DNA from: Lachnocurva sp029100405
Lineage (GTDB): Bacteria > Bacillota > Clostridia > Lachnospirales > Lachnospiraceae
NCBI GenBank assembly: GCA_046263755.1
Contig: JBJYZC010000002.1
Location: 62,001-126,000, forward strand
Direction of reading: 5' to 3'
Length of the DNA stretch: 64,000 nt
The translations under genes and the position numbers were made by a program. Of the stretch, positions 15,029 to 23,852 are shown piece by piece. The notes under the pieces are model-generated. The model worked only from the letters and a program-made list of their open reading frames with translations, searched no databases and was not told the DNA's origin. Every line of letters begins with the position of its first letter. The stretch's first letter is position 1.

Positions 15029-15158
15029 GAGGTCCTCCTTCCTTCATCAAAACAAGCTCTACACCCCGTATTTTCGGGCACTTCAGGGCATATTACCCCT
15101 CTGCTTCCAAAAAACGTCCGTGTACCATTATATCTGCGTTGTCAATTAATGTCAACGA

Positions 15159-15377
15159 TTATTTATCTCTCCAGATGATTCTTCCTTTTGTAAGATCATA
15201 GGGAGACATCTCAATCGTCACTTTATCTCCCGGAAGGATCCGGATGTAATTCATACGAAGCTTTCCACTGATATGCGCTAAGATTTCCAATCCGTTTTCC
15301 AGTTTCACCTGGAACATTGCATTTGGAAGTTTTTCCAGAACTGTGCCTTCCAGTTCAATGATGTCAGCCTTGGACAA
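15159..15377 (-). CDS. infA: Translation initiation factor IF-1
   Basis: A 72-aa single OB-fold protein (MSKADIIELEGTVLEKLPNAMF, then LAHISGKLRMNYIRILPGDKV and GRIIWRDK). It binds the A site of the 30S subunit during initiation. It directly follows adk, with 21 nt between. In most Firmicutes map stands between them; here it does not. Confidence 0.98.
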   Translation of the reverse strand: MSKADIIELEGTVLEKLPNAMFQVKLENGLEILAHISGKLRMNYIRILPGDKVTIEMSPYDLTKGRIIWRDK

Positions 15378-15398
15378 ATCGATTCCTCCTGATACTGA

Positions 15399-16049
15399 TT
15401 ACTCTGCGTCTTCCAAAACCTCGGACAGCCTCTCGACTTCCTGATCCGCACCAGCATCTCCGCTTACCTCCACAATGATGCCGGCTCTGTGGTAGTACTC
15501 AATCAGGGGTTCGGTCTGTTCGTGATAGACTTCAAGACGTTTCTTTACTGTTTCTTCGGCGTCATCAGCTCTCTGTACCAGCTTGGATCCGCATTTATCA
15601 CAAATGCCCTCCTGTTTCGGTGGCAGTGTAATGATATGATAGACGGCGCCGCATTTCGGGCAGGACCTTCTTCCGGACATACGCTTGACAATTTTATCAT
15701 CTGACAGGATGACATTTAATGCGTAATCCATTTGTTCATCCTTTTCATCCAGAGCATCTGTCAAAGCTTCTGCCTGAGGAATTGTTCTGGGAAATCCGTC
15801 CAGAATAAATCCCTTCTTACAATCCTCCTGACCGATCCGGTCCATAACAAGATCGCATGTCAGCTCATCCGGAACCAAAAGTCCCTGATCCATATAAGAC
15901 TTTGCTTTCTTGCCGAGCTCCGTTCCGTTTTTAATGTTTGCACGGAAGATATCCCCGGTAGAGATATGAGGAATTCCGTACTTTGCAGAAAGACGGGACG
16001 CGATGGTTCCCTTTCCTGCGCCTGGTGCTCCTAACATCACAATCTTCAT
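15399..16049 (-). CDS. adk: Adenylate kinase, zinc-lid type
   Basis: A 216-aa enzyme (ATP + AMP to 2 ADP). The P-loop GAPGAGKGT, the AMP-binding segment STGDIFR, DGFPRTIPQAE and the lid with four cysteines (CPKCG ... CDKCG) are all present. The zinc lid is typical of Gram-positive enzymes. It lies 64 nt after secY in the transcript. Confidence 0.98.
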   Translation of the reverse strand: MKIVMLGAPGAGKGTIASRLSAKYGIPHISTGDIFRANIKNGTELGKKAKSYMDQGLLVPDELTCDLVMDRIGQEDCKKGFILDGFPRTIPQAEALTDALDEKDEQMDYALNVILSDDKIVKRMSGRRSCPKCGAVYHIITLPPKQEGICDKCGSKLVQRADDAEETVKKRLEVYHEQTEPLIEYYHRAGIIVEVSGDAGADQEVERLSEVLEDAE

Positions 16050-16113
16050 ATTATCTCCTTATATACCTTTGGAGATACAGGGAAACCCAGTATCTCCAAT
16101 GAACAGGTACCTT

Positions 16114-17442
16114 CTACTCACTCAAGAATCCGCGATAGTTACGAACCATCATCTGGGATTCAATTTGCTGTAATGTCTCAATGACAACGCCGACCACAAT
16201 GATAATTGATGTACCACCAAAGGAAACATTGGCATTAAATAATCCGTTCAGTGCAATCGGAACAACCGATACGATCGTAAGTCCGATGGCGCCGATGAAA
16301 ACGACATAATTCAGTATGCTGGTCAGATAATCACTGGTGGGCTTACCCGGGCGAATACCGGGAATGAAACCGCCCGACTTCTTCATGTTATCTGCAATCT
16401 CCAGCGGATTGAACGTGATTGAAGTATAAAAATATGCAAATACAATGATCAGGAATACATAAAGTACTGCACCTAATGAATAGATCCAGTTGGCTGTATC
16501 AAACCAGTTGGACTCGGACAGACCTCTGAGAACTTTGGACCAGAAACCTGATCCCTGTCCTTTTCCGAGGAATGCCGCGATAATTACAGGTGTCTGCATG
16601 ATCGACTGAGCGAAGATGACCGGCATAACGCCACCGGTATTGACCTTCAACGGAATGTTGGTGGATGTTCCGCCGTAAGTCCGTCTGCCCTGTAATTTAT
16701 TCGAATATTGAACCGGAATTCTACGTTCTGCACCCTGAAGTACAACAACCATAACAACGATACCGATAATGATCGCTGCAATAATTGCTCCTGCCAGAAT
16801 TAATCTGGCCGGAGTTTTTCCCTTCATAAATAAATTATAGAGGGATGTAAGATCCTGTGGCATACGGGAGATAATATTGATGATCAGGACTATGGAAATA
16901 CCATTTCCAACACCATGTTCCGTAATACGCTCACCCAGCCACATCAGGATGGTGGATCCAGCTGTCAGCACAGCGACCAGGGTAACCACATTTAAGATTC
17001 CCTTGAAATTCAGACCAAAGCTGGTCAGATATCCGGATCTTCCGAAGCCGATTGCCATCGCAATTGACTCCATCAGAGAGAGTCCTACCGTGATATAACG
17101 CGTGATCTTAGTTATAAATTCACGACCCTTTTCCCCGTCACGTGCAATTTCTTCCAGCCTCGGAAATGCGATTTCCAGGAGCTGAAGAATAATCGATGAT
17201 GTAATATAAGGCGTAATGTTCAGAGCGAAGATACTCATTCGCTCCAGAGATCCGCCGGTAATTGCATCAAAGAAATTCAGCGAGTCTCCTGCTGATCCAA
17301 AAAGGCTGTCAAAGACGCCTTCCTGGATACCCGGTGCCGGGATCTGTGATCCGATCCGGATAACGATCAGCATGAGAAATGTGAATCCTATCCTTCTTCG
17401 CAGATCTTTAATCTTGAAAGCATTGCGAAGTGTAGTCAGCAT
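16114..17442 (-). CDS. secY: Protein translocase subunit SecY
   Basis: A 442-aa integral membrane channel of the Sec pathway with ten predicted hydrophobic segments, the plug and first segment (RIGFTFLMLIVIRIGSQIPAPG), and conserved cytosolic loops (QGAERRIPVQYSNK, RGFLSE end). Its ATG overlaps the rplO stop by one base, so the two are coupled. The length is normal. Confidence 0.98.
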   Translation of the reverse strand: MLTTLRNAFKIKDLRRRIGFTFLMLIVIRIGSQIPAPGIQEGVFDSLFGSAGDSLNFFDAITGGSLERMSIFALNITPYITSSIILQLLEIAFPRLEEIARDGEKGREFITKITRYITVGLSLMESIAMAIGFGRSGYLTSFGLNFKGILNVVTLVAVLTAGSTILMWLGERITEHGVGNGISIVLIINIISRMPQDLTSLYNLFMKGKTPARLILAGAIIAAIIIGIVVMVVVLQGAERRIPVQYSNKLQGRRTYGGTSTNIPLKVNTGGVMPVIFAQSIMQTPVIIAAFLGKGQGSGFWSKVLRGLSESNWFDTANWIYSLGAVLYVFLIIVFAYFYTSITFNPLEIADNMKKSGGFIPGIRPGKPTSDYLTSILNYVVFIGAIGLTIVSVVPIALNGLFNANVSFGGTSIIIVVGVVIETLQQIESQMMVRNYRGFLSE

Positions 17443-17882
17443 TAGATCACCTCGGCAGAACCGCCTGCATTTTCAATCTTCTCTTTTGCAGAAGCGCTGT
17501 AAGCATTTACCTTGACATTGAGCTTCTTTGTAAGATCGCCATTGCCAAGGATCTTGATGCCATCACGTGCATTCTTAACAAGTCCGGCTTCCTTCAATGC
17601 TGCAGCATCAATCGTTGCACCATCTTCGAAACGCTCCAGATCAGATACATTGATTGCAACAATGATCTTGGTGTTTCTGTTATGGAAACCTCTCTTCGGA
17701 ATACGACGGTACAGAGGCATCTGACCACCTTCGAAACCAGGTCTCGGTGCTCCGGAACGAGCCTTCTGACCCTTATGTCCCTTACCGGCAGTCTTTCCAT
17801 TTCCTGAGCCGTGTCCACGGCCTCTTCTGAAGGTATTGCTATGTACGGAACCCTCAGCAGGAGTTAAATTGGATAAATCCAT
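17442..17882 (-). CDS. rplO: 50S ribosomal protein L15
   Basis: A 146-aa large-subunit protein with the Gly/Arg-rich N-terminal extension (RRGRGHGSGNGKTAGKGHKG) and the PGFEGGQMPLYRRIPKRGF motif that runs into 23S rRNA. It lies between rpmD and secY, as usual. Confidence 0.98.
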   Translation of the reverse strand: MDLSNLTPAEGSVHSNTFRRGRGHGSGNGKTAGKGHKGQKARSGAPRPGFEGGQMPLYRRIPKRGFHNRNTKIIVAINVSDLERFEDGATIDAAALKEAGLVKNARDGIKILGNGDLTKKLNVKVNAYSASAKEKIENAGGSAEVI

Positions 17883-17903
17883 TATGTGACCTCCTTATTT
17901 ATC

Positions 17904-18092
17904 TTATGCGTCGATCTCTTCAACTTTTACCAGATGACGAACACGCTGAATCATTCCGCGGGTTGCATCGTTATCCGGCAGCTCGTTAACGGAGTTGATC
18001 TTATGAAGACCAAGAGCCTCTACCGTCTTCTTGTTCTTGGGAACAGCGCCGATGGTAGACTTAACAAGTGTGATTCTTAACTTCTTAGCCAT
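17904..18092 (-). CDS. rpmD: 50S ribosomal protein L30
   Basis: A 62-aa protein, AKKLRITLVKSTIGAVPKNK, with the single-domain L30/L7 fold and the typical RGMIQRVRHLVKVEE C-terminus. It lies 11 nt after rpsE in the transcript. Confidence 0.97.
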   Translation of the reverse strand: MAKKLRITLVKSTIGAVPKNKKTVEALGLHKINSVNELPDNDATRGMIQRVRHLVKVEEIDA

Positions 18093-18103
18093 GATAAACC
18101 TCC

Positions 18104-18613
18104 TTAACCAAGTACTTCTTCTACGGACTTGCCGCGAAGGCGAGCTACTTCCTCGGGAGCCTTAAGGCTTTCCAGAGCTTCGATCGTTGCGAGAACAACG
18201 TTCTGCTTATTCGAGGAACCAAGAGACTTGGTACGGATATTCTTGATACCTGCAAGGTCACATACCGCACGGGCAGGACCACCGGCGATGATACCGGTAC
18301 CTTCGGGAGCAGTCTTCAGGAGAATGGTAGCTCCTGTGTGCTTACCGATAATGTCATGAGTGATGCTGTTTGCATCATTCATCTTGACTTCGATCAGGTG
18401 CTTCATGGCGTCTTCCTTGCCCTTACGGATAGCTTCGGGAACTTCGGCAGCCTTGCCCATTCCGGCACCTACGTGACCGTTACGATCACCTACTACGACC
18501 AGAGCAGCGAAACGCATATTACGTCCGCCCTTAACTGTCTTCGATACACGCTTGATAGTTACGACCTGGTCCTCTAATTCAAACTGACTTGCGTCGATGA
18601 TTGTACGCTTCAT
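18104..18613 (-). CDS. rpsE: 30S ribosomal protein S5
   Basis: A 169-aa protein with the S5 double-stranded RNA-binding domain (VSKTVKGGRNMRFAALVVVGD) and the C-terminal domain (EGTGIIAGGPARAVCDLAGI). The start MKRTIID at 18613 is used because AAGGAGGA lies 6 nt upstream; the reading frame extends further upstream but overlaps rplR. The spectinomycin-contact loop (VKGGRN) is unaltered. Confidence 0.97.
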   Translation of the reverse strand: MKRTIIDASQFELEDQVVTIKRVSKTVKGGRNMRFAALVVVGDRNGHVGAGMGKAAEVPEAIRKGKEDAMKHLIEVKMNDANSITHDIIGKHTGATILLKTAPEGTGIIAGGPARAVCDLAGIKNIRTKSLGSSNKQNVVLATIEALESLKAPEEVARLRGKSVEEVLG

Positions 18614-18626
18614 GTAATGTTCCTCC

Positions 18627-18995
18627 TTAAAATTCCAGGCCAGCTTCACGTGCTGCATCAGCCAGGGCTGCAACCTTACCGGCATAGATATAGCCGGCAC
18701 GGTCAAATACGACCTCTTTGATTCCGGCATCCAGTGCCTTCTTTGCGATTGCTGTGCCAAGTGCTGCAGCGGCTTCTACATTGTCTGTATGTTCAAGGCT
18801 GCTCTTTAAATCCTTATCCAGAGTAGATGCGGATACAAGAGTCTTACCAGCTTCATCATCGATGATCTGTGCATACATATTGCTGTTGCTTCTGAAGACA
18901 GCGAGACGCGGTCTCTCAGCAGTTCCTGCAAGATGATTTCTTAATCTTCTGTGCTTCTGCTCGCGAACGACAGCTCTAGATTTTTTATTAATCAT
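18627..18995 (-). CDS. rplR: 50S ribosomal protein L18
   Basis: A 122-aa 5S rRNA-binding protein with a basic N-terminus (NKKSRAVVREQKHRRLRNHL) and RPRLAVFRSNSNMYAQIIDD. It ends GLEF and is followed after 13 nt by rpsE. Confidence 0.97.
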   Translation of the reverse strand: MINKKSRAVVREQKHRRLRNHLAGTAERPRLAVFRSNSNMYAQIIDDEAGKTLVSASTLDKDLKSSLEHTDNVEAAAALGTAIAKKALDAGIKEVVFDRAGYIYAGKVAALADAAREAGLEF

Positions 18996-19013
18996 TCTTT
19001 CTCACTCCTTCAA

Positions 19014-19553
19014 TTATTTTTTACCAGTCTTACCGGCAAGACGACGTACATGCTCATCCGCATAACGGATACCCTTGCCCTTGTAAGGCTCCGGTGCTCT
19101 CTTCTCACGGATGTTTGCTGCATACTGTCCAACCTTTTCCTTATCAATACCGGAAACGATGATGTTATTTCCATCGAGCTTGGATTCAATGCCCTCAGGA
19201 TCTTCCATCTCAACCGGATGAGAGTAGCCAAGATGAAGGGTGAGCTTCTTTCCGGACTTCTCAGCACGATAGCCGACACCAAGGATCTGAAGAGTCTTGG
19301 TATAGCCCTCGGTTACGCCGATGACCATGTTATGGATCAGGGTTCTGGTAAGGCCGTGAAGAGACTTCATTCTCTTCAGGTCGTTCGGTCTGGAAACGAT
19401 TACTTCATTTCCCTCGACTTTGATCTCCATTTCTGGAGCGAGTGCTCTTGTAAGGGTTCCCTTAGGACCTTTTACAGTCACAAGATTATTTTCTGCAACC
19501 TCAACTGTTACGCCAGCAGGGATTGCGATTGGCATTCTTCCAATACGTGACAT
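19014..19553 (-). CDS. rplF: 50S ribosomal protein L6
   Basis: A 179-aa protein with two repeated alpha/beta domains; the start MSRIGRMPIAIPAGV and the end PEPYKGKGIRYADEHVRRLAGKTGKK are canonical. It sits at the factor-binding site near the sarcin-ricin loop. The gap of about 80 nt to rpsH is slightly long for this cluster and holds a small hairpin (GCCGG/CCGGC). Confidence 0.97.
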   Translation of the reverse strand: MSRIGRMPIAIPAGVTVEVAENNLVTVKGPKGTLTRALAPEMEIKVEGNEVIVSRPNDLKRMKSLHGLTRTLIHNMVIGVTEGYTKTLQILGVGYRAEKSGKKLTLHLGYSHPVEMEDPEGIESKLDGNNIIVSGIDKEKVGQYAANIREKRAPEPYKGKGIRYADEHVRRLAGKTGKK

Positions 19554-19634
19554 GCCCGTACCTCCTAATTGGTGTTTGATATCCGGCTTCTAACAGCCGG
19601 ATAGGATCAAATAGTAGTTAAAAATGTATGATGA

Positions 19635-20036
19635 TTACCATACATATGCAAGGACTTCACCGCCGACGCCAAGCTTACGAGCCTGCTTGTCAGTTACGAT
19701 GCCCTTGTTGGTGGACAGGATCGCAATACCAAGTCCGCCGAGAACAGAAGGAACTTCATCCTTACCGGCATATACACGAAGACCCGGCTTTGAGATCTTC
19801 TTGATTCCGGAGATGACCTTTGTGTTCTTATTGTCGTTATATTTCAGAGTTACACGGATTGCTTCGAACTTACCGTCCGGAACGATCTCGTACTTCTCAA
19901 TGTAGCCCTCGTCTACAAGAATGTCTGCGATAGCAACCTTGATTCTGGACTTCGGGATGTCTACGGTATCATGCTTTGCAGTATTTGCATTACGAATTCT
20001 TGTAAGCATATCTGCGATGGGATCACTAATATTCAT
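19635..20036 (-). CDS. rpsH: 30S ribosomal protein S8
   Basis: A 133-aa protein, MNISDPIADMLTRIRNANTAKH, with the C-terminal signature GGLGIAILSTNKGIVTDKQAR. It binds the central domain of 16S rRNA. In enterobacteria it is the spc repressor; no target motif was searched for here. Confidence 0.97.
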   Translation of the reverse strand: MNISDPIADMLTRIRNANTAKHDTVDIPKSRIKVAIADILVDEGYIEKYEIVPDGKFEAIRVTLKYNDNKNTKVISGIKKISKPGLRVYAGKDEVPSVLGGLGIAILSTNKGIVTDKQARKLGVGGEVLAYVW

Positions 20037-20060
20037 GATTCTACTTTCCTCCTTATCCGA

Positions 20061-20246
20061 TTACCAAGATGCTTTCTTTACGCCCGGGATCTCGCCCTTA
20101 TATGCAAGCTCACGGAAGCAAACACGGCAAATGCCATATTTCTTAAGCACGGAGTGCGGACGACCGCAGATTCTGCAACGGGTATAAGCTCTGCTGGAGA
20201 ACTTAGGTGCACGCTGCTGCTTAATCTTCATTGATTTCTTTGCCAT
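20061..20246 (-). CDS. rpsZ: 30S ribosomal protein S14, zinc type
   Basis: A 61-aa short S14 with the zinc ribbon CRICG...CRVC and the end KGEIPGVKKASW. This is the type Z form typical of Gram-positive bacteria. Bacteria that carry it may have a zinc-free second copy elsewhere, not seen here. Confidence 0.97.
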   Translation of the reverse strand: MAKKSMKIKQQRAPKFSSRAYTRCRICGRPHSVLKKYGICRVCFRELAYKGEIPGVKKASW

Positions 20247-20260
20247 TATGATCCTCCTAA

Positions 20261-20800
20261 TTACTTAGCGAAAGGCATTCCGAACAGGCGGAGTAACTCA
20301 CGTGCCTCTTCATCGGTCTTTGCAGTTGTTACGAAAATAACGTCCATACCTCTTACCTTGTCGACCTTATCAAATTCGATCTCAGGGAAGATGATCTGCT
20401 CTTTCAGACCAAGCGCATAGTTTCCACGTCCATCAAAGGAGTTGGGATTTACGCCACGGAAGTCACGTACACGAGGCAGTGCTAAGTTAACCAGACGATC
20501 AAGGAAGTCATACATCTTGTCGCCACGAAGAGTGGTCTTGCATCCGATTCCCTGACCCTCACGGATCTTGAAGTTTGCTACGGAGTTCTTAGCCTTCGTA
20601 ACAACAGCATGCTGACCGGTGATTGTCTCCATATCTGCTACTGCAGCTTCCAGGAGCTTTGCGTTTTCCTTAGCTTCACCAACGCCCATGTTTACGACGA
20701 TCTTCTCAAGCTTGGGAATTTCCATTACATTCTTGTATCCGAACTTCTCCTGCATCTTGGCAGCGATCTCGTTCTTATACATTTCTTTCAGTCTACTCAA
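20261..20800 (-). CDS. rplE: 50S ribosomal protein L5
   Basis: A 179-aa 5S rRNA-binding protein with the sequence PKLEKIVVNMGVGEAKEN near the start and DFRGVNPNSFDGRGNYALG in the middle. It contacts the P-site tRNA. Normal length and position between rplX and rpsZ. Confidence 0.98.
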   Translation of the reverse strand: MSRLKEMYKNEIAAKMQEKFGYKNVMEIPKLEKIVVNMGVGEAKENAKLLEAAVADMETITGQHAVVTKAKNSVANFKIREGQGIGCKTTLRGDKMYDFLDRLVNLALPRVRDFRGVNPNSFDGRGNYALGLKEQIIFPEIEFDKVDKVRGMDVIFVTTAKTDEEARELLRLFGMPFAK

Positions 20801-20826
20801 CGAATTTTCCTCCTTTCCGGTCAGTA

Positions 20827-21135
20827 TTAATCAATGTTCTTGCCGGTAGCCTTAGCTACACGAACCTTCTTGCCGTCCTCAACCTTGAAGCCGACACGAG
20901 TTGTCTTACCGTCAACCAGAAGCATTACATTGGAGATATCGATCGGAGCTTCCTGCTCGATAATTCCGCCGTTCTGATTCTGCATAGAAGGCTTTACATG
21001 CTTCTTGATCATGTGAACACCCTCAACGACAACACGATGATTCTTGTGGTCGATGGAGAGGACCTTGCCTTCGTTATTCTTATCTGCACCGGCGATAACA
21101 CGAACGGTATCGCCAACTTTAATCTTACTTGCCAT
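20827..21135 (-). CDS. rplX: 50S ribosomal protein L24
   Basis: A 102-aa assembly-initiator protein with a KOW motif (GDTVRVIAGADKNNEGKVLSI) and the segment GVHMIKKHVKPS. It lies between rplN and rplE with 11- and 26-nt gaps. Confidence 0.97.
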   Translation of the reverse strand: MASKIKVGDTVRVIAGADKNNEGKVLSIDHKNHRVVVEGVHMIKKHVKPSMQNQNGGIIEQEAPIDISNVMLLVDGKTTRVGFKVEDGKKVRVAKATGKNID

Positions 21136-21146
21136 CGTGTACCTCC

Positions 21147-21515
21147 TTACAGTACTTCCGGAGCAAGGGAAACGATCTTCATGAATTTCTTATCACGAAG
21201 CTCTCTTGCAACCGGTCCAAAGATACGGGTTCCGGTAGGAGTGCCGTCATCCTTGATGATAACTGCAGCGTTCTCATCGAATTTGATGTAAGAACCATCC
21301 TTACGGCGAACGCCTCTCTTCGTACGTACAACTACGGCTGTTACTACAGCACCCTTTTTAACAACTCCGCCAGGTGTTGCTTCTTTGACCGAAGCTTTAA
21401 TGACGTCGCCAATGTTTGCATATCTTCTGGTAGATCCGCCAACGACACGAATGCAAAGGAGTTCCTTCGCTCCGGTATTGTCGGCAACAGCTAATCTGCT
21501 TTCCTGCTGTACCAT
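21147..21515 (-). CDS. rplN: 50S ribosomal protein L14
   Basis: A 122-aa beta-barrel protein, MVQQESRLAVADNTGAKELLCIRV, with FDENAAVIIKDDGTPTGTRIFGPVARELR. It sits at the subunit interface and binds the silencing factor RsfS. Canonical length. Confidence 0.98.
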   Translation of the reverse strand: MVQQESRLAVADNTGAKELLCIRVVGGSTRRYANIGDVIKASVKEATPGGVVKKGAVVTAVVVRTKRGVRRKDGSYIKFDENAAVIIKDDGTPTGTRIFGPVARELRDKKFMKIVSLAPEVL

Positions 21516-21539
21516 TATGCAGCCTCCTTATTATTCGAA

Positions 21540-21797
21540 TTATTTTGCCTTCTCTACGATCTCAACCAGTCTCCATCTCTTGTCCTTAGACAGGGGTCTG
21601 GTCTCCATTACACGAACGGTGTCTCCCTCGTGTGCGGCATTATTCTCATCGTGTGCCTTCAGCTTGTAGGTCTTCTTTACGATCTTCTTGTAAAGAGGAT
21701 GACGCTCGTTATCATGAACAGCAACAACGATGGTCTTGTCCATCTTATCGCTTACAACGACACCAACACGTGTCTTTCTAAGATTTCTCTCTTCCAC
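21540..21797 (-). CDS. rpsQ: 30S ribosomal protein S17
   Basis: An 85-aa OB-fold protein, (V)EERNLRKTRVGVVVSDKMDKTIVV, ending LSKDKRWRLVEIVEKAK. The GTG start at 21797 is chosen because AAAGGAG lies 6 nt upstream. The in-frame ATG six codons earlier overlaps that ribosome site and has none of its own. Confidence 0.95.
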   Translation of the reverse strand: MEERNLRKTRVGVVVSDKMDKTIVVAVHDNERHPLYKKIVKKTYKLKAHDENNAAHEGDTVRVMETRPLSKDKRWRLVEIVEKAK

Positions 21798-21826
21798 GAA
21801 AAACTCCTTTCTCATCGCATAAGCGA

Positions 21827-22033
21827 TTAGTCTGCCATGCGCTTCTCAGTAAGCATGGTCTGAATGCGGGCAATATTCTTCTTTACCTCTTTGATCCGGC
21901 TGGTGTTATCCAACTGGTTCGTTGCATTCTGGAATCTCAGGTTGAAGAGTTCCTTCTTAGCATCGGTAAGCTCTGTATTAAGTTCGGCCTCTGATTTTGC
22001 TCTCAGATCCTGTACATAATTCTTAGTTTTCAT
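21827..22033 (-). CDS. rpmC: 50S ribosomal protein L29
   Basis: A 68-aa helical hairpin protein at the tunnel exit (ELNTELTDAKKELFNLRFQNATNQL, then IKEVKKNIARIQTMLTEK). Its start overlaps the rplP end by 11 nt, which points to coupled translation. Confidence 0.97.
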   Translation of the reverse strand: MKTKNYVQDLRAKSEAELNTELTDAKKELFNLRFQNATNQLDNTSRIKEVKKNIARIQTMLTEKRMAD

Positions 22034-22460
22034 TTGCTACACCGCCTTCTACGCTCTCTCGTGCAACGATCTTGCAAGTGCACGGAAGTTTGTGGGATGC
22101 GAGACGAAGTGCCTCTTTGGCTGCATCTTCCGGTACTCCGGAGATCTCGAAAAGAACACGTCCCGGCTTAACAACAGCTACCCAGTGATCTACAGGTCCT
22201 TTACCTTTACCCATTCGAGTACCAGCCGGCTGAGCTGTAATCGGCTTGTCCGGGAAGATACGGATCCATACTTTACCACCACGCTTGATATATCTTGTCA
22301 GGGCTACACGGGCTGCCTCGATCTGATTGGACTTGATCCAGCAAGGTTCGGTTGCTACCAGACCAAAATCACCCATTGCTACCTTATTTCCCTTGGTAAG
22401 CTTTCCAGAAAGAGATCCACGGAACTGCTTTCTGTGCTTAACTCTCTTAGGCATTAACAT
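22023..22460 (-). CDS. rplP: 50S ribosomal protein L16
   Basis: A 145-aa protein, MLMPKRVKHRKQFRGS, with RMGKGKGPVDHWVAVVKPGRVLFEI. It organises the A-site tRNA cleft. The first of two close ATGs is taken, with AGGAGG 9 nt upstream; the ATG overlaps the rpsC stop (TAATG). Confidence 0.97.
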   Translation of the reverse strand: MLMPKRVKHRKQFRGSLSGKLTKGNKVAMGDFGLVATEPCWIKSNQIEAARVALTRYIKRGGKVWIRIFPDKPITAQPAGTRMGKGKGPVDHWVAVVKPGRVLFEISGVPEDAAKEALRLASHKLPCTCKIVARESVEGGVANEN

Positions 22461-23119
22461 TAGCGGTTACCTCCTTCTTTAACTTTCTTCTGCGGAAGGA
22501 CTTCTCCCTTATAGATGTAAACCTTAACACCTACTTTGCCGTAAGTTGTATCAGCTTCAGCAAAACCGTAGTCGATGTCAGCGCGCAGAGTCTGAAGAGG
22601 AATTGTGCCATCGCTGTAAGACTCGCTTCTTGCGATATCAGCCCCGCCAAGACGTCCGGAACAGGTTGTCTTGATACCCTGAACCTTGTTGGACTTCATT
22701 GCACGTCCCATAACGGACTTCATTGCACGACGGAAGGAGATACGATTCTCAAGCTGCTGAGCAATATTCTCAGCTACGAGCTGAGCATCTTCATCCGGAC
22801 GCTTAACTTCCTTGATGTCGATCAGGAGCTTCTTGTCCGTCAGCTTCTGAGCTTCTGCTCTAACCTTATCGATCTCAGCGCCGCCCTTACCGATTACTAC
22901 GCCGGGCTTTGCAGTATAAACGATTACCTTAACTCGGTCAGATGCTCTCTCAATATCGATCTTAGAAACACCTGATGCGTACAGCTTCTTCTTAAGGAAG
23001 GTACGGATCTTGTGGTCCTCAACCAGGTAATCTGCGAATTCTTTTTCAGCGTACCACTTGGAATCCCAATCCTTGATAACGCCGACTCTTAAGCCATGAG
23101 GATTGACTTTCTGTCCCAT
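22460..23119 (-). CDS. rpsC: 30S ribosomal protein S3
   Basis: A 219-aa protein with a KH type 2 domain containing the GXXG loop in PGVVIGKGGAEID, and the C-terminal domain MKSVMGRAMKSNKVQGIK. It lies at the mRNA entry and has helicase function there. Normal length and place. Confidence 0.98.
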   Translation of the reverse strand: MGQKVNPHGLRVGVIKDWDSKWYAEKEFADYLVEDHKIRTFLKKKLYASGVSKIDIERASDRVKVIVYTAKPGVVIGKGGAEIDKVRAEAQKLTDKKLLIDIKEVKRPDEDAQLVAENIAQQLENRISFRRAMKSVMGRAMKSNKVQGIKTTCSGRLGGADIARSESYSDGTIPLQTLRADIDYGFAEADTTYGKVGVKVYIYKGEVLPQKKVKEGGNR

Positions 23120-23133
23120 GTTCTTCCTCCTTC

Positions 23134-23523
23134 TTACTGCTTCTCATCCAGCACAATAGTGATATGGCTCATGCGCTTCTCAATACGATAAGCACGGCCC
23201 TGTGCTCTCGGGTGGATCCTCTTCATTGTCGGTCCCTTATTTGCATAGCACTCTGCTACGTAAAGGTTGGATCTGTCCATTCCGTTATTGTTCTCTGCGT
23301 TTGCAATTGCGGAATTCAGAAGCTTTAAAACTACAGAAGAAGCATATCTCGGATTATAAGTTACGATTGCAAGTGCAGTGTCTACATCCTTGCCACGGAT
23401 TGCATCCAGAACGAAGCAAGCCTTCTGAACAGACATTCTAGCGAAAGAAAGCTTCGCTGAAGGTCTGGTATCTCTTTTTTCGTTTCTCTCACGCTTAATC
23501 TGGGATCTATGTCCTCTAGCCAT
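23134..23523 (-). CDS. rplV: 50S ribosomal protein L22
   Basis: A 129-aa protein with the tunnel-lining hairpin (GPTMKRIHPRAQGRAYRIEKRMSHI) intact, so no deletion of the kind linked with macrolide resistance. The N-terminal extension is about 15 residues longer than in E. coli. Confidence 0.97.
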   Translation of the reverse strand: MARGHRSQIKRERNEKRDTRPSAKLSFARMSVQKACFVLDAIRGKDVDTALAIVTYNPRYASSVVLKLLNSAIANAENNNGMDRSNLYVAECYANKGPTMKRIHPRAQGRAYRIEKRMSHITIVLDEKQ

Positions 23524-23547
23524 GATAGAAACCTCCTTTCAGTCCTA

Positions 23548-23841
23548 TTATTTACCTGCTAATGCAGCCTTTCTTTCATCACCATTTCCGTTGTGGCCAT
23601 GATAAGTTCTGGTCAGAACGAACTCGCCAAGCTTATGGCCGACCATGTCCTCTGTGATGTATACAGGCACATGTCTTCTTCCATCATGTACAGCGATGGT
23701 AAGTCCAACCATCTGAGGGAAGATTGTAGAGCGACGGGACCATGTCTTGATGACGGTCTTGTCACCGGACTTTACTACTGCATCGACCTTCTTCAGAAGC
23801 TCTGCATCTGCGAAAGGTCCTTTCTTTAATGAACGAGCCAT
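23548..23841 (-). CDS. rpsS: 30S ribosomal protein S19
   Basis: A 97-aa head protein, MARSLKKGPFADAELLKKV, with WSRRSTIFPQMVGLTIAVHDGR and HKLGEFVLTRTYHGH. It lies between rplB and rplV with normal spacing. Confidence 0.98.
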   Translation of the reverse strand: MARSLKKGPFADAELLKKVDAVVKSGDKTVIKTWSRRSTIFPQMVGLTIAVHDGRRHVPVYITEDMVGHKLGEFVLTRTYHGHNGNGDERKAALAGK

Positions 23842-23852
23842 GCGGTACCTCC

